Part shown: piece by piece, positions 8,851-17,857 of the stretch
How positions within the stretch are numbered: position 1 is the stretch's first letter
Layout of the letters: each line of letters opens with the position of its first letter
NCBI RefSeq assembly: GCF_042650125.1
Contig: NZ_JBHSAP010000007.1
Coordinates: 62,001 to 126,000, forward strand
Reading direction: 5' to 3'
DNA length: 64,000 bases
Source: Salinithrix halophila
Lineage (GTDB): Bacteria > Bacillota > Bacilli > Thermoactinomycetales > DSM-45169
The notes under the pieces: model-generated
What the model was told of the DNA's origin: nothing
What the model saw: only the letters and a program-made list of their open reading frames with translations
Databases searched by the model: none
Program-made: the position numbers and the translations under genes

Positions 8851-9065
8851 AAAGGACAGCCTTAGGCTGTCCGGAGGTTATGGATAAACCCCGATGCGAG
8901 GATGCGAAACCGGATATCCGACTGCACACCAAATGTTCCTCCCACAGAATTGAGTGATGTTCGCTTCGTGCCCTCCGGCTCCAACCAACAGCCACAGGAA
9001 AAGCGTGTGTGGCCGCAAAGCGGTTGGCACCTCCTCCGGACAACCCTAGGCTTGTCCGGAGGTCA
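8851..9065. repeat. structured intergenic element, distant copy of the dispersed repeat
   Basis: This is the gene-free stretch between fadR and lcfA. Two similar hairpins, GGACAGCCTTAGGCTGTCC (8854-8872) and GGACAACCCTAGGCTTGTCC (9037-9056), are each followed directly by GGAGGT(T/C)ATG. Between them is a stretch (TGGATAAACCCCGATGCGAGG, then ACCGG, CCGACTGC) that lines up with the repeat copy at 38148-38290. I infer a decayed or diverged member of that family. No credible protein is encoded here. Confidence 0.4.
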
Positions 9066-9096
9066 TGATCCGAGTGGGAGCTCCTTACAATCCGTG

Positions 9097-10797
9097 TTAA
9101 ATGGACTGGGCCTCTTTGGAGTTCGCTTTCTTGCCTTCCTCTTCCGCCAATACTCGCCGGAGCACTTTTCCCACAGTGGTCTTGGGCAACTCATCGCGGA
9201 ATTCGTAGATGCGGGGCACCTTGTAGCTGGCCAGTTTCTCACGGCAGTAACGATTCATCTCTTCTTCCGTCAACTGATAGCCGGGTTTGACAACAAGAAA
9301 GGCCTTCACTGTCTCCCCTCGGTACGGATCAGGCACGCCGACGACAGCAGCTTCCTGAATGGCGGAGTGATCATAGAGGACTTCTTCCACTTCCCTGGGA
9401 TAGATATTAAACCCTCCGGCAATGATCATATCCTTCTCCCGATCCATGATGTAGAAGAACCCCTCCTCATCCATGGTGCCGATGTCCCCGGTATTGAGCC
9501 AGCCGTCCTTCAGCACCTGATCCGTCTCCTCCTTCCGATTCCAATATCCTTTCATCACCTGGGGTCCCCGAACCTGAAGCAGGCCTACTTCTCCTGCGGG
9601 CAACTCTCTCCCATCTCCCGGATCGACGATGCGACAATCGGTATCCGGCCAGGGAAGGCCGATGCTTCCGTGTTTCCTTTTTCCCCAGACCGGGTTTGCA
9701 TGGGTCACAGGGGAACTCTCTGTCAGCCCATAACCTTCCACCAGCCGTCCACCGGTCAATTTTTCAAATTGCTCTTGGACGACTAGCGGCAAGGGAGCCG
9801 ATCCGCTGAGGCAAGCTTGGATGGAGGACAGATCATATTTACGGATATCAGGATGATTAATCAGGGCGACATACATGGTGGGAGCGCCCGGAAAGAAGTT
9901 AGGCTTTTCCCGTTCAATCACCTTTAAAGCATCCTCCACGTTAAAGCGGGGAAGGAGTACCATCGTAGCCGCCATGTATACAGCGTAGTTCATCACGACG
10001 GTCATCCCATAAACATGAAAGAAAGGGACTATTCCCAACAGCTTTTCCTTTCCCCGTTTCCCTTTGTGAAGCCAGGCACCGGACTGGACGACATTGACCA
10101 CAATATTGCGATGAGTCAGCATTGCTCCCTTGGCCAGGCCCGTGGTTCCACCCGTATATTGAAGTAGCGCTATCTCATCCAATGAATCTACCCTGGATAT
10201 CACGGGATCTGGAAGCGCTTTCTTTAAAAGCCCAGAAAAAGAGTGGATATCTTCACTTTCTGGAATGAACGGATCGATGCCGTCTTTTTTCAATTTGAGT
10301 GGATACAGCCAGTTTTTCGGAAAGGGTAGATAATCCTTGATACTGGTGACAATAATCCGCTTTAGCGGGGTTCGATCCTTCACTTTGGCCACCTGGGTAT
10401 AAACGAGATCGAGACAGATGATCGTTTCCGCCCCAGAATCCGTCAGTTGGTGCTCCAACTCCCTTTCTTTGTACATCGGGTTGGTCTGCACCACGATGCC
10501 GCCTAACAAGAGGACCGCGTAGTACGTAATGACGGATTGAGGACAGTTGGGAAGCATAATCGAGATACGGTCCCCCTTCTGCACACCCAGATCTTCCAGA
10601 GCCCGGGCCATGCGGTAAACATCCTGAAGCAGTTGGCTATAGGAGATCCGTTTGCCCATGAAATAGATCGCTTCACGGTCAGGAAAATCCGCAGCGGCTT
10701 TCTCAAGGAATACAGTCAGTGGCGTCTCAGGATAATCGAGATTTGCAGGGATCTCTTCGGGATAATGACGCAGCCATGTTTGCTCTTTCACAGCCAT
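9097..10797 (-). CDS. lcfA: long-chain fatty acid--CoA ligase
   Basis: A 566-residue AMP-forming acyl-CoA synthetase that activates long-chain fatty acids at the membrane for beta-oxidation. The ATP/AMP signature YTGGTTGLAKGAMLTHRN is near residue 213, the GYGLTESSP motif near 350, and the C-terminal hinge and catalytic lysine region (DREKDMIIAGGFNIYPREVEE ... KTTVGKVLRR) follow in order. Start ATG with AGGAGGG upstream. A near-perfect FadR box lies 20 bases before the start, so the gene is very probably in the same regulon as fadR-etfBA although it has a separate promoter. Confidence 0.93.
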   Translation of the reverse strand: MAVKEQTWLRHYPEEIPANLDYPETPLTVFLEKAAADFPDREAIYFMGKRISYSQLLQDVYRMARALEDLGVQKGDRISIMLPNCPQSVITYYAVLLLGGIVVQTNPMYKERELEHQLTDSGAETIICLDLVYTQVAKVKDRTPLKRIIVTSIKDYLPFPKNWLYPLKLKKDGIDPFIPESEDIHSFSGLLKKALPDPVISRVDSLDEIALLQYTGGTTGLAKGAMLTHRNIVVNVVQSGAWLHKGKRGKEKLLGIVPFFHVYGMTVVMNYAVYMAATMVLLPRFNVEDALKVIEREKPNFFPGAPTMYVALINHPDIRKYDLSSIQACLSGSAPLPLVVQEQFEKLTGGRLVEGYGLTESSPVTHANPVWGKRKHGSIGLPWPDTDCRIVDPGDGRELPAGEVGLLQVRGPQVMKGYWNRKEETDQVLKDGWLNTGDIGTMDEEGFFYIMDREKDMIIAGGFNIYPREVEEVLYDHSAIQEAAVVGVPDPYRGETVKAFLVVKPGYQLTEEEMNRYCREKLASYKVPRIYEFRDELPKTTVGKVLRRVLAEEEGKKANSKEAQSI

Positions 10798-10816
10798 ATG
10801 ATTCCCTCCTTGTCTA

Positions 10817-10834
10817 TGAATGAGTAATCATTCA
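10817..10834. promoter_or_regulatory. FadR operator upstream of lcfA
   Basis: TGAATGAGTAATCATTCA matches the published-style Bacillus FadR consensus TGAATGAMTANTCATTCA at all but one position and lies just before the lcfA ribosome binding site. Confidence 0.85.
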
Positions 10835-10920
10835 TTTCAAGACAGATGAAAAACAAATAAAAGACACTGACTTTTTTTCATTTTACCGAACTTTTCTTTG
10901 CTTTTGAACCTTATCCGCAT

Positions 10921-10960
10921 AAAAAAGTTGGCCAACCCCAGGGAAGAAGGGCGGCCAACT
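10921..10960 (-). terminator. terminator after spoVAF
   Basis: The arms AGTTGGCC and GGCCAACT close a loop of about 19 bases. On the minus strand the second arm runs into TTTTTT. Confidence 0.7.
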
Positions 10961-10985
10961 GGTGAATCCCATGGAGGAAAATCTT

Positions 10986-12458
10986 TCATTCTCCCTTCCC
11001 GCGATCCGGATCGCCCGGGGAAAGCACGACAGGGCGGGTTTCCTTGAGCGGCATGGGTGATCGGACCAAAACGTCCCACAGCGATTTGCTATGGAAAGGC
11101 AGGAGCGGCCACAGATAGGGCGTGTTAAGGGAACGAGTCCTCGCCAACAGGAAAAACCAACCCGCTAACCCCACCAGTAAACCTGGCCATTTGAAAAGAG
11201 CTGTCATCACCAGTAGGAAAAACCGGGTCAATTTGTTAGCCAAGCTCAGCTCGTAGCTTGGAGTAGCAAAGGTACCAATCACCGCTGCAGCCAGATAGAG
11301 GATCGTTTCCGGCGTAAATAGTCCGACGCTGACTGCCGTCTGCCCAAGAAGAATAGCAGCGATTAGGCCAAGGGCTGTCGCCAGGGGGGAAGGGGTATGG
11401 ATTGAAGCCATTCGAAGAATCTCCACCCCCGCCTCCCCAATGATAATCTGCAGGAACAACGGAAGCTCCGCTGGCTTATCCGGACGAAAGATACGCAAGA
11501 TTTCAAGATCGCCCCCCTCAACAACAGCCAGGTACCAGAGGGGCAGGAGGAACAGAGAGGCCGCCATAGCCAAAAACCTTACCCAACGGAGAACAGCTCC
11601 TACTACCGGCTTTTGTCGGTACTCCTCGGCATGCTGCACATGGTGAAAAAATGTGGTCGGTGTAATCATCACACTGGGCGATCCGTCCACAATCACCAGA
11701 ACATGCCCTTCCATCAAGTGAACCGCCGATACATCCGGCCGCTCCGTATAGCGGACCATCGGGTAAGGGTTCCAATTCCGCCCGAAAATGTATTCTTCCA
11801 GTGTTTTTTCTGCCATCGGAAGGCCATCGGTCTTTACCTTTCCGAGAGAGTCTCGAATCACTTCCACCAGATCTGGATCCGCTACGTCTTCTAGATAAGA
11901 AAGGCAGATATCCGTTCTGGAACGCTGTCCCACCTGATGGTATTCCATACGCAGGGAAGGATCCCGCAATCGACGTCGGATAAGAGCGGTGTTGAAAACC
12001 AGGGTTTCGACGAAACCATCTCGAGAGCCTCTGACCACCCGCTCGATATCCGGTTCTTCGGGATTACGGGCGGGATAGGTGCGGGCATCGATCATAATTG
12101 CTTGATCTGAACCTTCCACCAAGAGGGCGAGAGGCCCTGACAAAACAGCCGTGACAATCGCGTCCAGCTTATCTTCCGTTTCTACTTCCAGATAGCCGAT
12201 ATAGGTATGTAACAACTTTGGGACAGGATCCGGTCCGAGATCTTCCTCGTCCAGCTTGCCCAGAAATGCCATCACCCGGTTCAAAATATCATCCTTGGCA
12301 AAACCATCTACAAAATAGAGGGCAAATTTTTTCCCACCGTAAGTGAGCTCCCGGCAAATGACATCAAAGCTCTTCGTTACCCCGAGGATCTCGTTGAGAG
12401 TGTCCATATTATGTTTAAGGGAGCGGTCCAATTTCCGCTCCTTCCATGGGGTCTTCAT
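10986..12458 (-). CDS. spoVAF: spore germination protein SpoVAF (GerA family)
   Basis: A 490-residue GerA-family protein of the spore inner membrane. A large N-terminal soluble domain is followed by about five membrane segments (from about residue 290). The region VRYTERPDV, then LEGHVLVIVDGSPSVMITPTTFFHH, then LRMASIHTPSPLATALGLIAA and GTFATPSYELSLANK closely matches Bacillus SpoVAF, a subunit associated with dipicolinic acid channel and amplification proteins. The start MKTPWKERK has GGAGG eight bases upstream. In Bacillus the gene ends the spoVA operon. Here no spoVA genes are adjacent and it has its own terminator. Confidence 0.88.
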   Translation of the reverse strand: MKTPWKERKLDRSLKHNMDTLNEILGVTKSFDVICRELTYGGKKFALYFVDGFAKDDILNRVMAFLGKLDEEDLGPDPVPKLLHTYIGYLEVETEDKLDAIVTAVLSGPLALLVEGSDQAIMIDARTYPARNPEEPDIERVVRGSRDGFVETLVFNTALIRRRLRDPSLRMEYHQVGQRSRTDICLSYLEDVADPDLVEVIRDSLGKVKTDGLPMAEKTLEEYIFGRNWNPYPMVRYTERPDVSAVHLMEGHVLVIVDGSPSVMITPTTFFHHVQHAEEYRQKPVVGAVLRWVRFLAMAASLFLLPLWYLAVVEGGDLEILRIFRPDKPAELPLFLQIIIGEAGVEILRMASIHTPSPLATALGLIAAILLGQTAVSVGLFTPETILYLAAAVIGTFATPSYELSLANKLTRFFLLVMTALFKWPGLLVGLAGWFFLLARTRSLNTPYLWPLLPFHSKSLWDVLVRSPMPLKETRPVVLSPGDPDRGKGE

Positions 12459-12608
12459 CGGATGATCCTCCATTCTAGTGCGAACTCCCTTTCAGTATTT
12501 CCCCATGAAAGAAAGTCATGCTATAAACATCCCGGGCGGAAGGTTTTCACTTTGGCCAATGCTTCGGTACAATGGAGAATGACTGTTACAGACAAGGAGT
12601 CCGTAGAC

Positions 12609-13889
12609 ATGACCCATGACTGCATCGTGGTAGGCGGCGGCCCCGCGGGATTGATGGCCGCAGCGGCAGCAGCAGAACGCGGAGCCCGTGTACTGCTCCT
12701 CGACAAGGGGAACAAACTCGGACGCAAGCTGGCCATCTCCGGCGGAGGCCGGTGCAACGTGACCAATAATAAAGAGCCGGCGGATATCATTCGAAACATC
12801 CCCGGCAACGGCCGTTTTCTCTACAGCCCTTTTGCCACCTTCGACAACCGGGATATCATCCGCTTTTTTGAAAGCCTGGGGGTCGCATTAAAAGAAGAGG
12901 ACGACGGTCGTATGTTCCCAGTGGCCAACAGAGCTCAGGCCGTCGTCAACGCCCTGCTGGACCGGATTCGGTCTCTACAGGTAGACATCCGTGTCCATAC
13001 TCCAGTCGAATCCCTTCTCTTTGAAGACGACCGGGTAGTGGGGGTCCGCCTCTCCTCTGGCGAAAAGATCCATGCCGGCACCGTCGTGATTGCCGTCGGG
13101 GGTAAATCCGTTCCTCAGACCGGCTCGACGGGGGACGGCTACCCCTGGGCAGAAGCGGCCGGCCATACGATCACCGATTTGTTCCCTACCGAAGTCCCCC
13201 TCACCTCGGATGAATCGTTCATCCGGGACAAAGAGCTGCAAGGGCTTTCCCTTCAGGGAGTGACGCTAACCGTCATCAATCCTAAAGGGAAAAAGGTGAT
13301 TTCCCACACCGGAGACATGATTTTCACCCACTTTGGACTATCAGGGCCGATTGCCCTCCGTTGCAGCCAGTTCGTGGTGAAAATCTTAAGCGCTTTTCCC
13401 ACCGACCATGTCCGTATCGAGCTCGACTGGTTTCCGCAACGAACCATCGACTCCCTCAACAGCGAACTGGAAACCGAGTGGTTGGCCCGGCGGAAAAAGT
13501 CGGCGAAAACCATCTTGAGAAACCTGCTTCCTGAACGGGCCGTTCCGCTTCTCCTGCGGGAGGCGGCACTTTCAGAGGATGTCACGCTGGACAACCGCCC
13601 CAAAGGAAATTGGCAAGAACTCCTACGCCTGTTGAAAGCCTTTCCCATCCGTATAACGGGTACCTTATCCATCGAAAAGGCTTTTGTCACCGGAGGCGGT
13701 GTCCATTTGAAGGAAATCGTGCCTAAAACGATGGAGTCCAAAAAAAAGCAAGGTCTCTATTTTGCCGGGGAAGTCCTCGACATCCACGGTTACACTGGCG
13801 GTTACAACATCACAGCCGCTTTCAGCACCGGTTACACCGCCGGGGTTCATGCGGCAGAGAAAAGTTTGACTCCGGGGTTTCAAAGGTAG
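12609..13889 (+). CDS. YtfP/HI0933-family FAD-dependent oxidoreductase
   Basis: A 426-residue flavoprotein of the HI0933-like (YtfP, BaiN) family. The N-terminal dinucleotide-binding motif VVGGGPAGLMAAAAAAERGA is followed by the family signature GNKLGRKLAISGGGRCNVTN. The C-terminal ALSIEKAF...TGGGV and YFAGEVLDIHGYTGGYNITAAFSTG bind FAD. Substrate is unknown for most members. The start MTHDCIVVGG follows AAGGAG. An upstream in-frame ATG at 12579 has poorly spaced signals. It begins a plus-strand run of genes (ade, rsmF) divergent from spoVAF. Confidence 0.87.
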   Translation: MTHDCIVVGGGPAGLMAAAAAAERGARVLLLDKGNKLGRKLAISGGGRCNVTNNKEPADIIRNIPGNGRFLYSPFATFDNRDIIRFFESLGVALKEEDDGRMFPVANRAQAVVNALLDRIRSLQVDIRVHTPVESLLFEDDRVVGVRLSSGEKIHAGTVVIAVGGKSVPQTGSTGDGYPWAEAAGHTITDLFPTEVPLTSDESFIRDKELQGLSLQGVTLTVINPKGKKVISHTGDMIFTHFGLSGPIALRCSQFVVKILSAFPTDHVRIELDWFPQRTIDSLNSELETEWLARRKKSAKTILRNLLPERAVPLLLREAALSEDVTLDNRPKGNWQELLRLLKAFPIRITGTLSIEKAFVTGGGVHLKEIVPKTMESKKKQGLYFAGEVLDIHGYTGGYNITAAFSTGYTAGVHAAEKSLTPGFQR

Positions 13890-14006
13890 CTAAACCCTCA
13901 TAAAGCAACCCGCGTGCCTCAAGTCTTTTCTAGTTTCAGACCCAACCAGTGAAAAATCCACCATACCTGCCCATTGACAGCTCTTGACCTGAAAGGAGTC
14001 CTATCC

Positions 14007-15746
14007 ATGAATATTCCCTTACTGCAAAAACGGATCGCCGTCGCCGCCGGGCGGGAACCTGCCGACCTGGTTATCAAAAACGGTCGAATCATCGACGTGT
14101 TTAACGCTCGGATCATTAAAGGCGACGTGGCGATCACGGATGGTACCTTCGCTGGCATCGGATCTTATGAGGGAAAGGAAAACATCGACGCCGGTGGGCG
14201 TTGGATCTGCCCGGGACTGATCGAAGGGCACGCCCATATTGAATCGTCCATGGTCACCCCGGAGGTATTCGCACGAACCGTTCTCCCCCATGGAGTGACC
14301 TCTATGATCGCCGACCCTCATGAGATCGGCAATGTCGCCGGCACAACGGGAATTCGCTACATGCTGGAATCCTCGGAAGACCTCCCTATGGATATCTTCT
14401 TCATGCTCCCCTCCTCCGTGCCCGCCACTCCGTGGGAGCATAACGGCGGGGTGTTGGAAGCAGAGGATTTGCAGCCCCTGTATTCCCACCCCCGGGTGCT
14501 GGGGTTGGGAGAAGTGATGGATTACCCCTCCGTTCGGGACGGCAAAAAGGACATGCTAAAAAAGCTGGCCGGGGCGGTTGACACGGCCGGTGCCCGAATT
14601 GACGGACATGGCGCCGGGTTAGACGAGAGCGGGATCAATGTCTATATGAGTGCAGGAATTCGGACGGATCACGAATGTGTAACCCCCCCGGAAGCGGAGG
14701 CTCGCCTCGCACGAGGAATGTACCTAATGATCCGAGAGGGATCCGTAGCTAAAAACCTGGATGCCCTGCTCCCTGTTGTGAACGAGCGAAATTCCCGCCG
14801 ATGTCTATTGGTCACCGATGATAAACACCTGGATGATCTGGAGTCAGAGGGAAGCGTCAACCACTGCATCCGCCTCGCCGTTCAGCGGGGGTTGGATCCT
14901 CTCACTGCCGTACAGATGGCAACTCTGAACACAGCCGAGTGCTTTGGCCTGCAAACAAAAGGGGCGGTCGCTCCAGGTTATGACGCCGACTTCCTTCTGC
15001 TGGATAGCCTGGAGGACTTCCGGGTCAACCGTGTTTATAAGAATGGACGCCTGGTCGCCCGGCAGGGAGAACCCTTGGAAGGAGCCTTCCCTCAAGAATC
15101 CTTCCCAGTGCCTGAGGCGCTCTCCCAAAGTGTCCGACTACCGAAATTGACGAAGCAGGACCTCGCTCTCCCCCTTTCCGGCAGCCATGCACGGGTTATC
15201 GGGATCATCCCGGACAGCCTGGTGACGGAACATCTCACAGAGAAGGTCGCTGTCGACAATGGCTTGTTCTTTCCCGATACCGAAAACGACCTCCTAAAGT
15301 TAGCCGTCGTTGAACGTCACCGGGGCAAGGGAAGGGTCGGTCTCGGAATCGTCCGGGGCTTCGGCATCCGTAAAGGGGCTATCGCCTCCACGGTCGCCCA
15401 CGACTCCCACAACCTGATCCTGGCGGGCGCAGATGACCTCTCCATGTTGACGGCGGCCCACGCCGTGGAAAAGGTCGGCGGTGGTCTGGCAGTCGCCGCC
15501 GGATCAGAGGTGCTGGCCGTTCTTCCCCTTCCAATCGCCGGTCTGCTCTCTGACCGTAACGTCCCTGATGTCCTGTCCGGACTAAAGGAGATCGATACAG
15601 CCCTGGGACAGATCGGGGCGTCTACGGAGAACCCTTTTCTCACACTCTCCTTCCTCGCTCTGCCGGTCATTCCCCACCTGAAATTGACCGACGGCGGTCT
15701 TTTCGACGTCGATCGCTTCTGTTTCATTTCTCCGGAAACGGAGTGA
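14007..15746 (+). CDS. ade: adenine deaminase
   Basis: A metallo-dependent amidohydrolase of 579 residues that converts adenine to hypoxanthine and ammonia in purine salvage. The metal motif GLIEGHAHIESSMVTPE is near residue 73, and ADPHEIGNVAG, GEVMDYPSV and IDGHGAG follow. The C-terminal half contains the Ade-specific TVAHDSHNL segment with further ligands. Start MNIPLLQKR has AAGGAG eight bases upstream, preferred over an ATG eleven codons earlier with no site. No purine riboswitch was seen in the short upstream gap. Confidence 0.93.
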   Translation: MNIPLLQKRIAVAAGREPADLVIKNGRIIDVFNARIIKGDVAITDGTFAGIGSYEGKENIDAGGRWICPGLIEGHAHIESSMVTPEVFARTVLPHGVTSMIADPHEIGNVAGTTGIRYMLESSEDLPMDIFFMLPSSVPATPWEHNGGVLEAEDLQPLYSHPRVLGLGEVMDYPSVRDGKKDMLKKLAGAVDTAGARIDGHGAGLDESGINVYMSAGIRTDHECVTPPEAEARLARGMYLMIREGSVAKNLDALLPVVNERNSRRCLLVTDDKHLDDLESEGSVNHCIRLAVQRGLDPLTAVQMATLNTAECFGLQTKGAVAPGYDADFLLLDSLEDFRVNRVYKNGRLVARQGEPLEGAFPQESFPVPEALSQSVRLPKLTKQDLALPLSGSHARVIGIIPDSLVTEHLTEKVAVDNGLFFPDTENDLLKLAVVERHRGKGRVGLGIVRGFGIRKGAIASTVAHDSHNLILAGADDLSMLTAAHAVEKVGGGLAVAAGSEVLAVLPLPIAGLLSDRNVPDVLSGLKEIDTALGQIGASTENPFLTLSFLALPVIPHLKLTDGGLFDVDRFCFISPETE

Positions 15747-15809
15747 GATGATTGTACTGTTACGACAGGAGTATCCTTGTGGGACGGATTTACGAAGGAG
15801 GAGTAGCCG

Positions 15810-17186
15810 ATGCGCTTGCCCGAGGATTACGTAAAACAGATGGAGATACTTCTGAAGGAAGAAATCGATTCCTTCCTCTCCACTTACCAAGAAGAACCCT
15901 CCCGAGGATTGAGGATAAACTCCTTGAAAATTTCTGCCGATGAAGCCATGGACCGCTTACCCTTCGACCTGACACCGATCCCTTGGTGCAAGGAGGGCTT
16001 CTTTTATGATCATCATCGGGATCGTCCGGGAAAGCATGTCTTCCACGCAGCCGGGCTTTACTATATTCAGGATCCGAGCGCGATGTCTCCCGTGGAGACC
16101 CTGGATCCCCGCCCTGAGGAGCGAGTACTCGATCTATGTGCTGCTCCAGGGGGGAAGACCACCCAACTCGCAGCCAAAATGGAAGGAAGAGGCGTCCTCG
16201 TTGCCAACGAGATCAGTCGCGAACGTCGAAAAGCGCTGGTAGAGAACTTGGAACGGTGCGGTGTGAAAAACGCTATCGTTCTCGGTGAGCATCCCGCCCA
16301 TCTCACTGCCCGGTTCACCGGCTGGTTCGACCGGATTCTAATCGATGCTCCCTGCTCCGGAGAAGGCATGTTTCGGAAAGATCCCGAGACCATGGAACGG
16401 TGGAGCATACGGTCGACAGAATCAGCAGCCGACCTTCAACTGGAGATTCTAGAAGCAGCCGCCCCGATGCTAAAACCCGGCGGTCGGCTCACCTATTCCA
16501 CCTGCACCTTCAACCCTCGGGAAAACGAAGGGGTGTTGGATCGGTTTCTCGGCAGCCATCCCGAATTCCACCCTGTCGAAGTCCCCGGCTCCACCCACTT
16601 CCGAGCTGCCCGGCCAGACTGGGCAGGTGCAACGGAGGCCCTCTACAAGGCTGTCCGCCTCTGGCCTCACTGCCTCCGGGGCGAAGGACACTTTGTGGCT
16701 TTATTAGAGAAGACTGCTGGAGAAGAAGGCACCCGCCAGAAGCCTGGCAAATTCCCTCCCGTCCATGGGGACGCAAAACAGGTATACAGGCAATTTGTTG
16801 CGGAGACCCTTTCCACCGATCTTTTCCCTGGTCCTTTCACTCTTTACGGTGACCACCTTTACCAGGTGCCAGCAGACTTTCCATCGATGAGGGGCCTAGT
16901 CGTTGACCGGCCTGGCTTCCATCTCGGCCAGGCAAAACGAAACCACTTCGCCCCTTCCCATGCTCTTGCGCTGGCCCTAACCCCTGAACAGGTGAAGCGG
17001 GTTGTCTCCTTCCACCCGGATGACGAGGCCCTCTTTCGCTACTTGCGCGGAGAAGCCCTCCCTTCTGATGGGGACAAAGGCTGGACCCTCGTCACAGTCG
17101 ACCGTTTCCCCATCGGCTGGGGTAAGGTATCGGGAGGATTGCTGAAAAACCATTATCCTAAATGGCTACGGTGGGATTTGGCCTAG
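15810..17186 (+). CDS. rsmF: RsmF-type rRNA cytosine-C5 methyltransferase
   Basis: A 458-residue NOL1/NOP2/Sun family RNA methyltransferase. The SAM-binding loop VLDLCAAPGGKTTQLAAKM is near residue 108. The catalytic cysteine pair lies in DAPCSGEGMFRK (about 180) and TYSTCTFNPREN (about 230). The C-terminal third matches the RsmF-specific accessory domains, which places it with 16S rRNA m5C methyltransferases, not RsmB. Start ATG follows AAGGAGGAG. It sits directly after ade on the same strand. Confidence 0.85.
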   Translation: MRLPEDYVKQMEILLKEEIDSFLSTYQEEPSRGLRINSLKISADEAMDRLPFDLTPIPWCKEGFFYDHHRDRPGKHVFHAAGLYYIQDPSAMSPVETLDPRPEERVLDLCAAPGGKTTQLAAKMEGRGVLVANEISRERRKALVENLERCGVKNAIVLGEHPAHLTARFTGWFDRILIDAPCSGEGMFRKDPETMERWSIRSTESAADLQLEILEAAAPMLKPGGRLTYSTCTFNPRENEGVLDRFLGSHPEFHPVEVPGSTHFRAARPDWAGATEALYKAVRLWPHCLRGEGHFVALLEKTAGEEGTRQKPGKFPPVHGDAKQVYRQFVAETLSTDLFPGPFTLYGDHLYQVPADFPSMRGLVVDRPGFHLGQAKRNHFAPSHALALALTPEQVKRVVSFHPDDEALFRYLRGEALPSDGDKGWTLVTVDRFPIGWGKVSGGLLKNHYPKWLRWDLA

Positions 17187-17266
17187 CAAAGCAAACGCCC
17201 CCGAAGACATAGAACAAGCCGCAGGACCCATATACTGTGGAACACCCGAGCCAGAGGAGGATAACC

Positions 17267-17470
17267 GTGATTCCTAAACACGTCTTTGACATCCGCTGGC
17301 CCCGTTTCTCCTTTTATCCACCCTTAGCAATGGGCTTAATTCATCCGGAATGGCTTTATTTGCACCATTACCCGGAAGAAGAAGAGGACGAAAAAAATGC
17401 TACCCTTGAAAACTCCCTTCCTTTACGGCCAAAGGTCAACTTTCGCCCACGCCCCCCTTTTGGTAAATGA
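17267..17470 (+). CDS. hypothetical small protein, 67 aa
   Basis: A GTG start has an excellent AGAGGAGG site six bases upstream. A GTG ten codons earlier has none. The 67-residue product has aromatic and proline-rich segments (WPRFSFYPPLAMG, PEWLYLHHYP) around an acidic block EEEEDE. No membrane helix, cysteine or known motif is present. A rho-independent terminator follows immediately. It follows rsmF by 80 bases and may be cotranscribed with it. Function unknown. Confidence 0.6.
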   Translation: MIPKHVFDIRWPRFSFYPPLAMGLIHPEWLYLHHYPEEEEDEKNATLENSLPLRPKVNFRPRPPFGK

Positions 17471-17485
17471 TGCTATTAAATGAAG

Positions 17486-17517
17486 AAAATCGGAGCGACG
17501 AAAAACGCTCCGATTTT
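17486..17517 (+). terminator. terminator after small ORF
   Basis: AAAATCGGAGCG / CGCTCCGATTTT, a 12-base perfect stem with an eight-base loop. Confidence 0.8.
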
Positions 17518-17654
17518 CTTCGTTCCTGGAACCTTGTAATTTTAATCATTTTTTAACGAGGAACACCATCTCAAATCCAAGTACCTTGAACTAATCCATC
17601 ATTTTATGAGATAAATACATTTTTTAAGTGATTAATCCAATATTTGTGTATCCC

Positions 17655-17682
17655 CAGGGCCAACAGATGCCCTGTTTTTTCT
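17655..17682 (+). terminator. second terminator in the gap before the protease
   Basis: CAGGGC / GCCCTG with an eight-base loop, then TTTTTTC. The stretch 17518-17803 is AT-rich. It contains this hairpin and a further possible stem formed by two GGCCAT-type arms at about 17710-17745, but no other gene. Confidence 0.6.
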
Positions 17683-17803
17683 TGTTATGTCTTGCTGAAA
17701 CGAACAAACGGCCATCCAGCTTCATATGGGAGCAAATGGCCATTCCCTTGATCTGAAGAGTGTTTTTAAAAAAATATAAATTTTTTCTCTAGCAAGGAGG
17801 GAT

Positions 17804-17857
17804 ATGATTGAAAAGAGCGAATATTTAAAACATCCTTACTTTGGAGGGGATGTATAG
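17804..17857 (+). CDS. 17-codon leader peptide before the protease
   Basis: ATG with AAGGAGGG three bases upstream opens a 17-residue frame, MIEKSEYLKHPYFGGDV, ending in TAG. The last base of that stop is the first base of the protease GTG start (TAGTG). The protease ribosome binding site (GGAGGGG) lies inside the leader ORF. This layout suggests translational coupling or leader control of protease synthesis. There is no run of one rare amino acid that would indicate classical attenuation. Confidence 0.5.
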   Translation: MIEKSEYLKHPYFGGDV

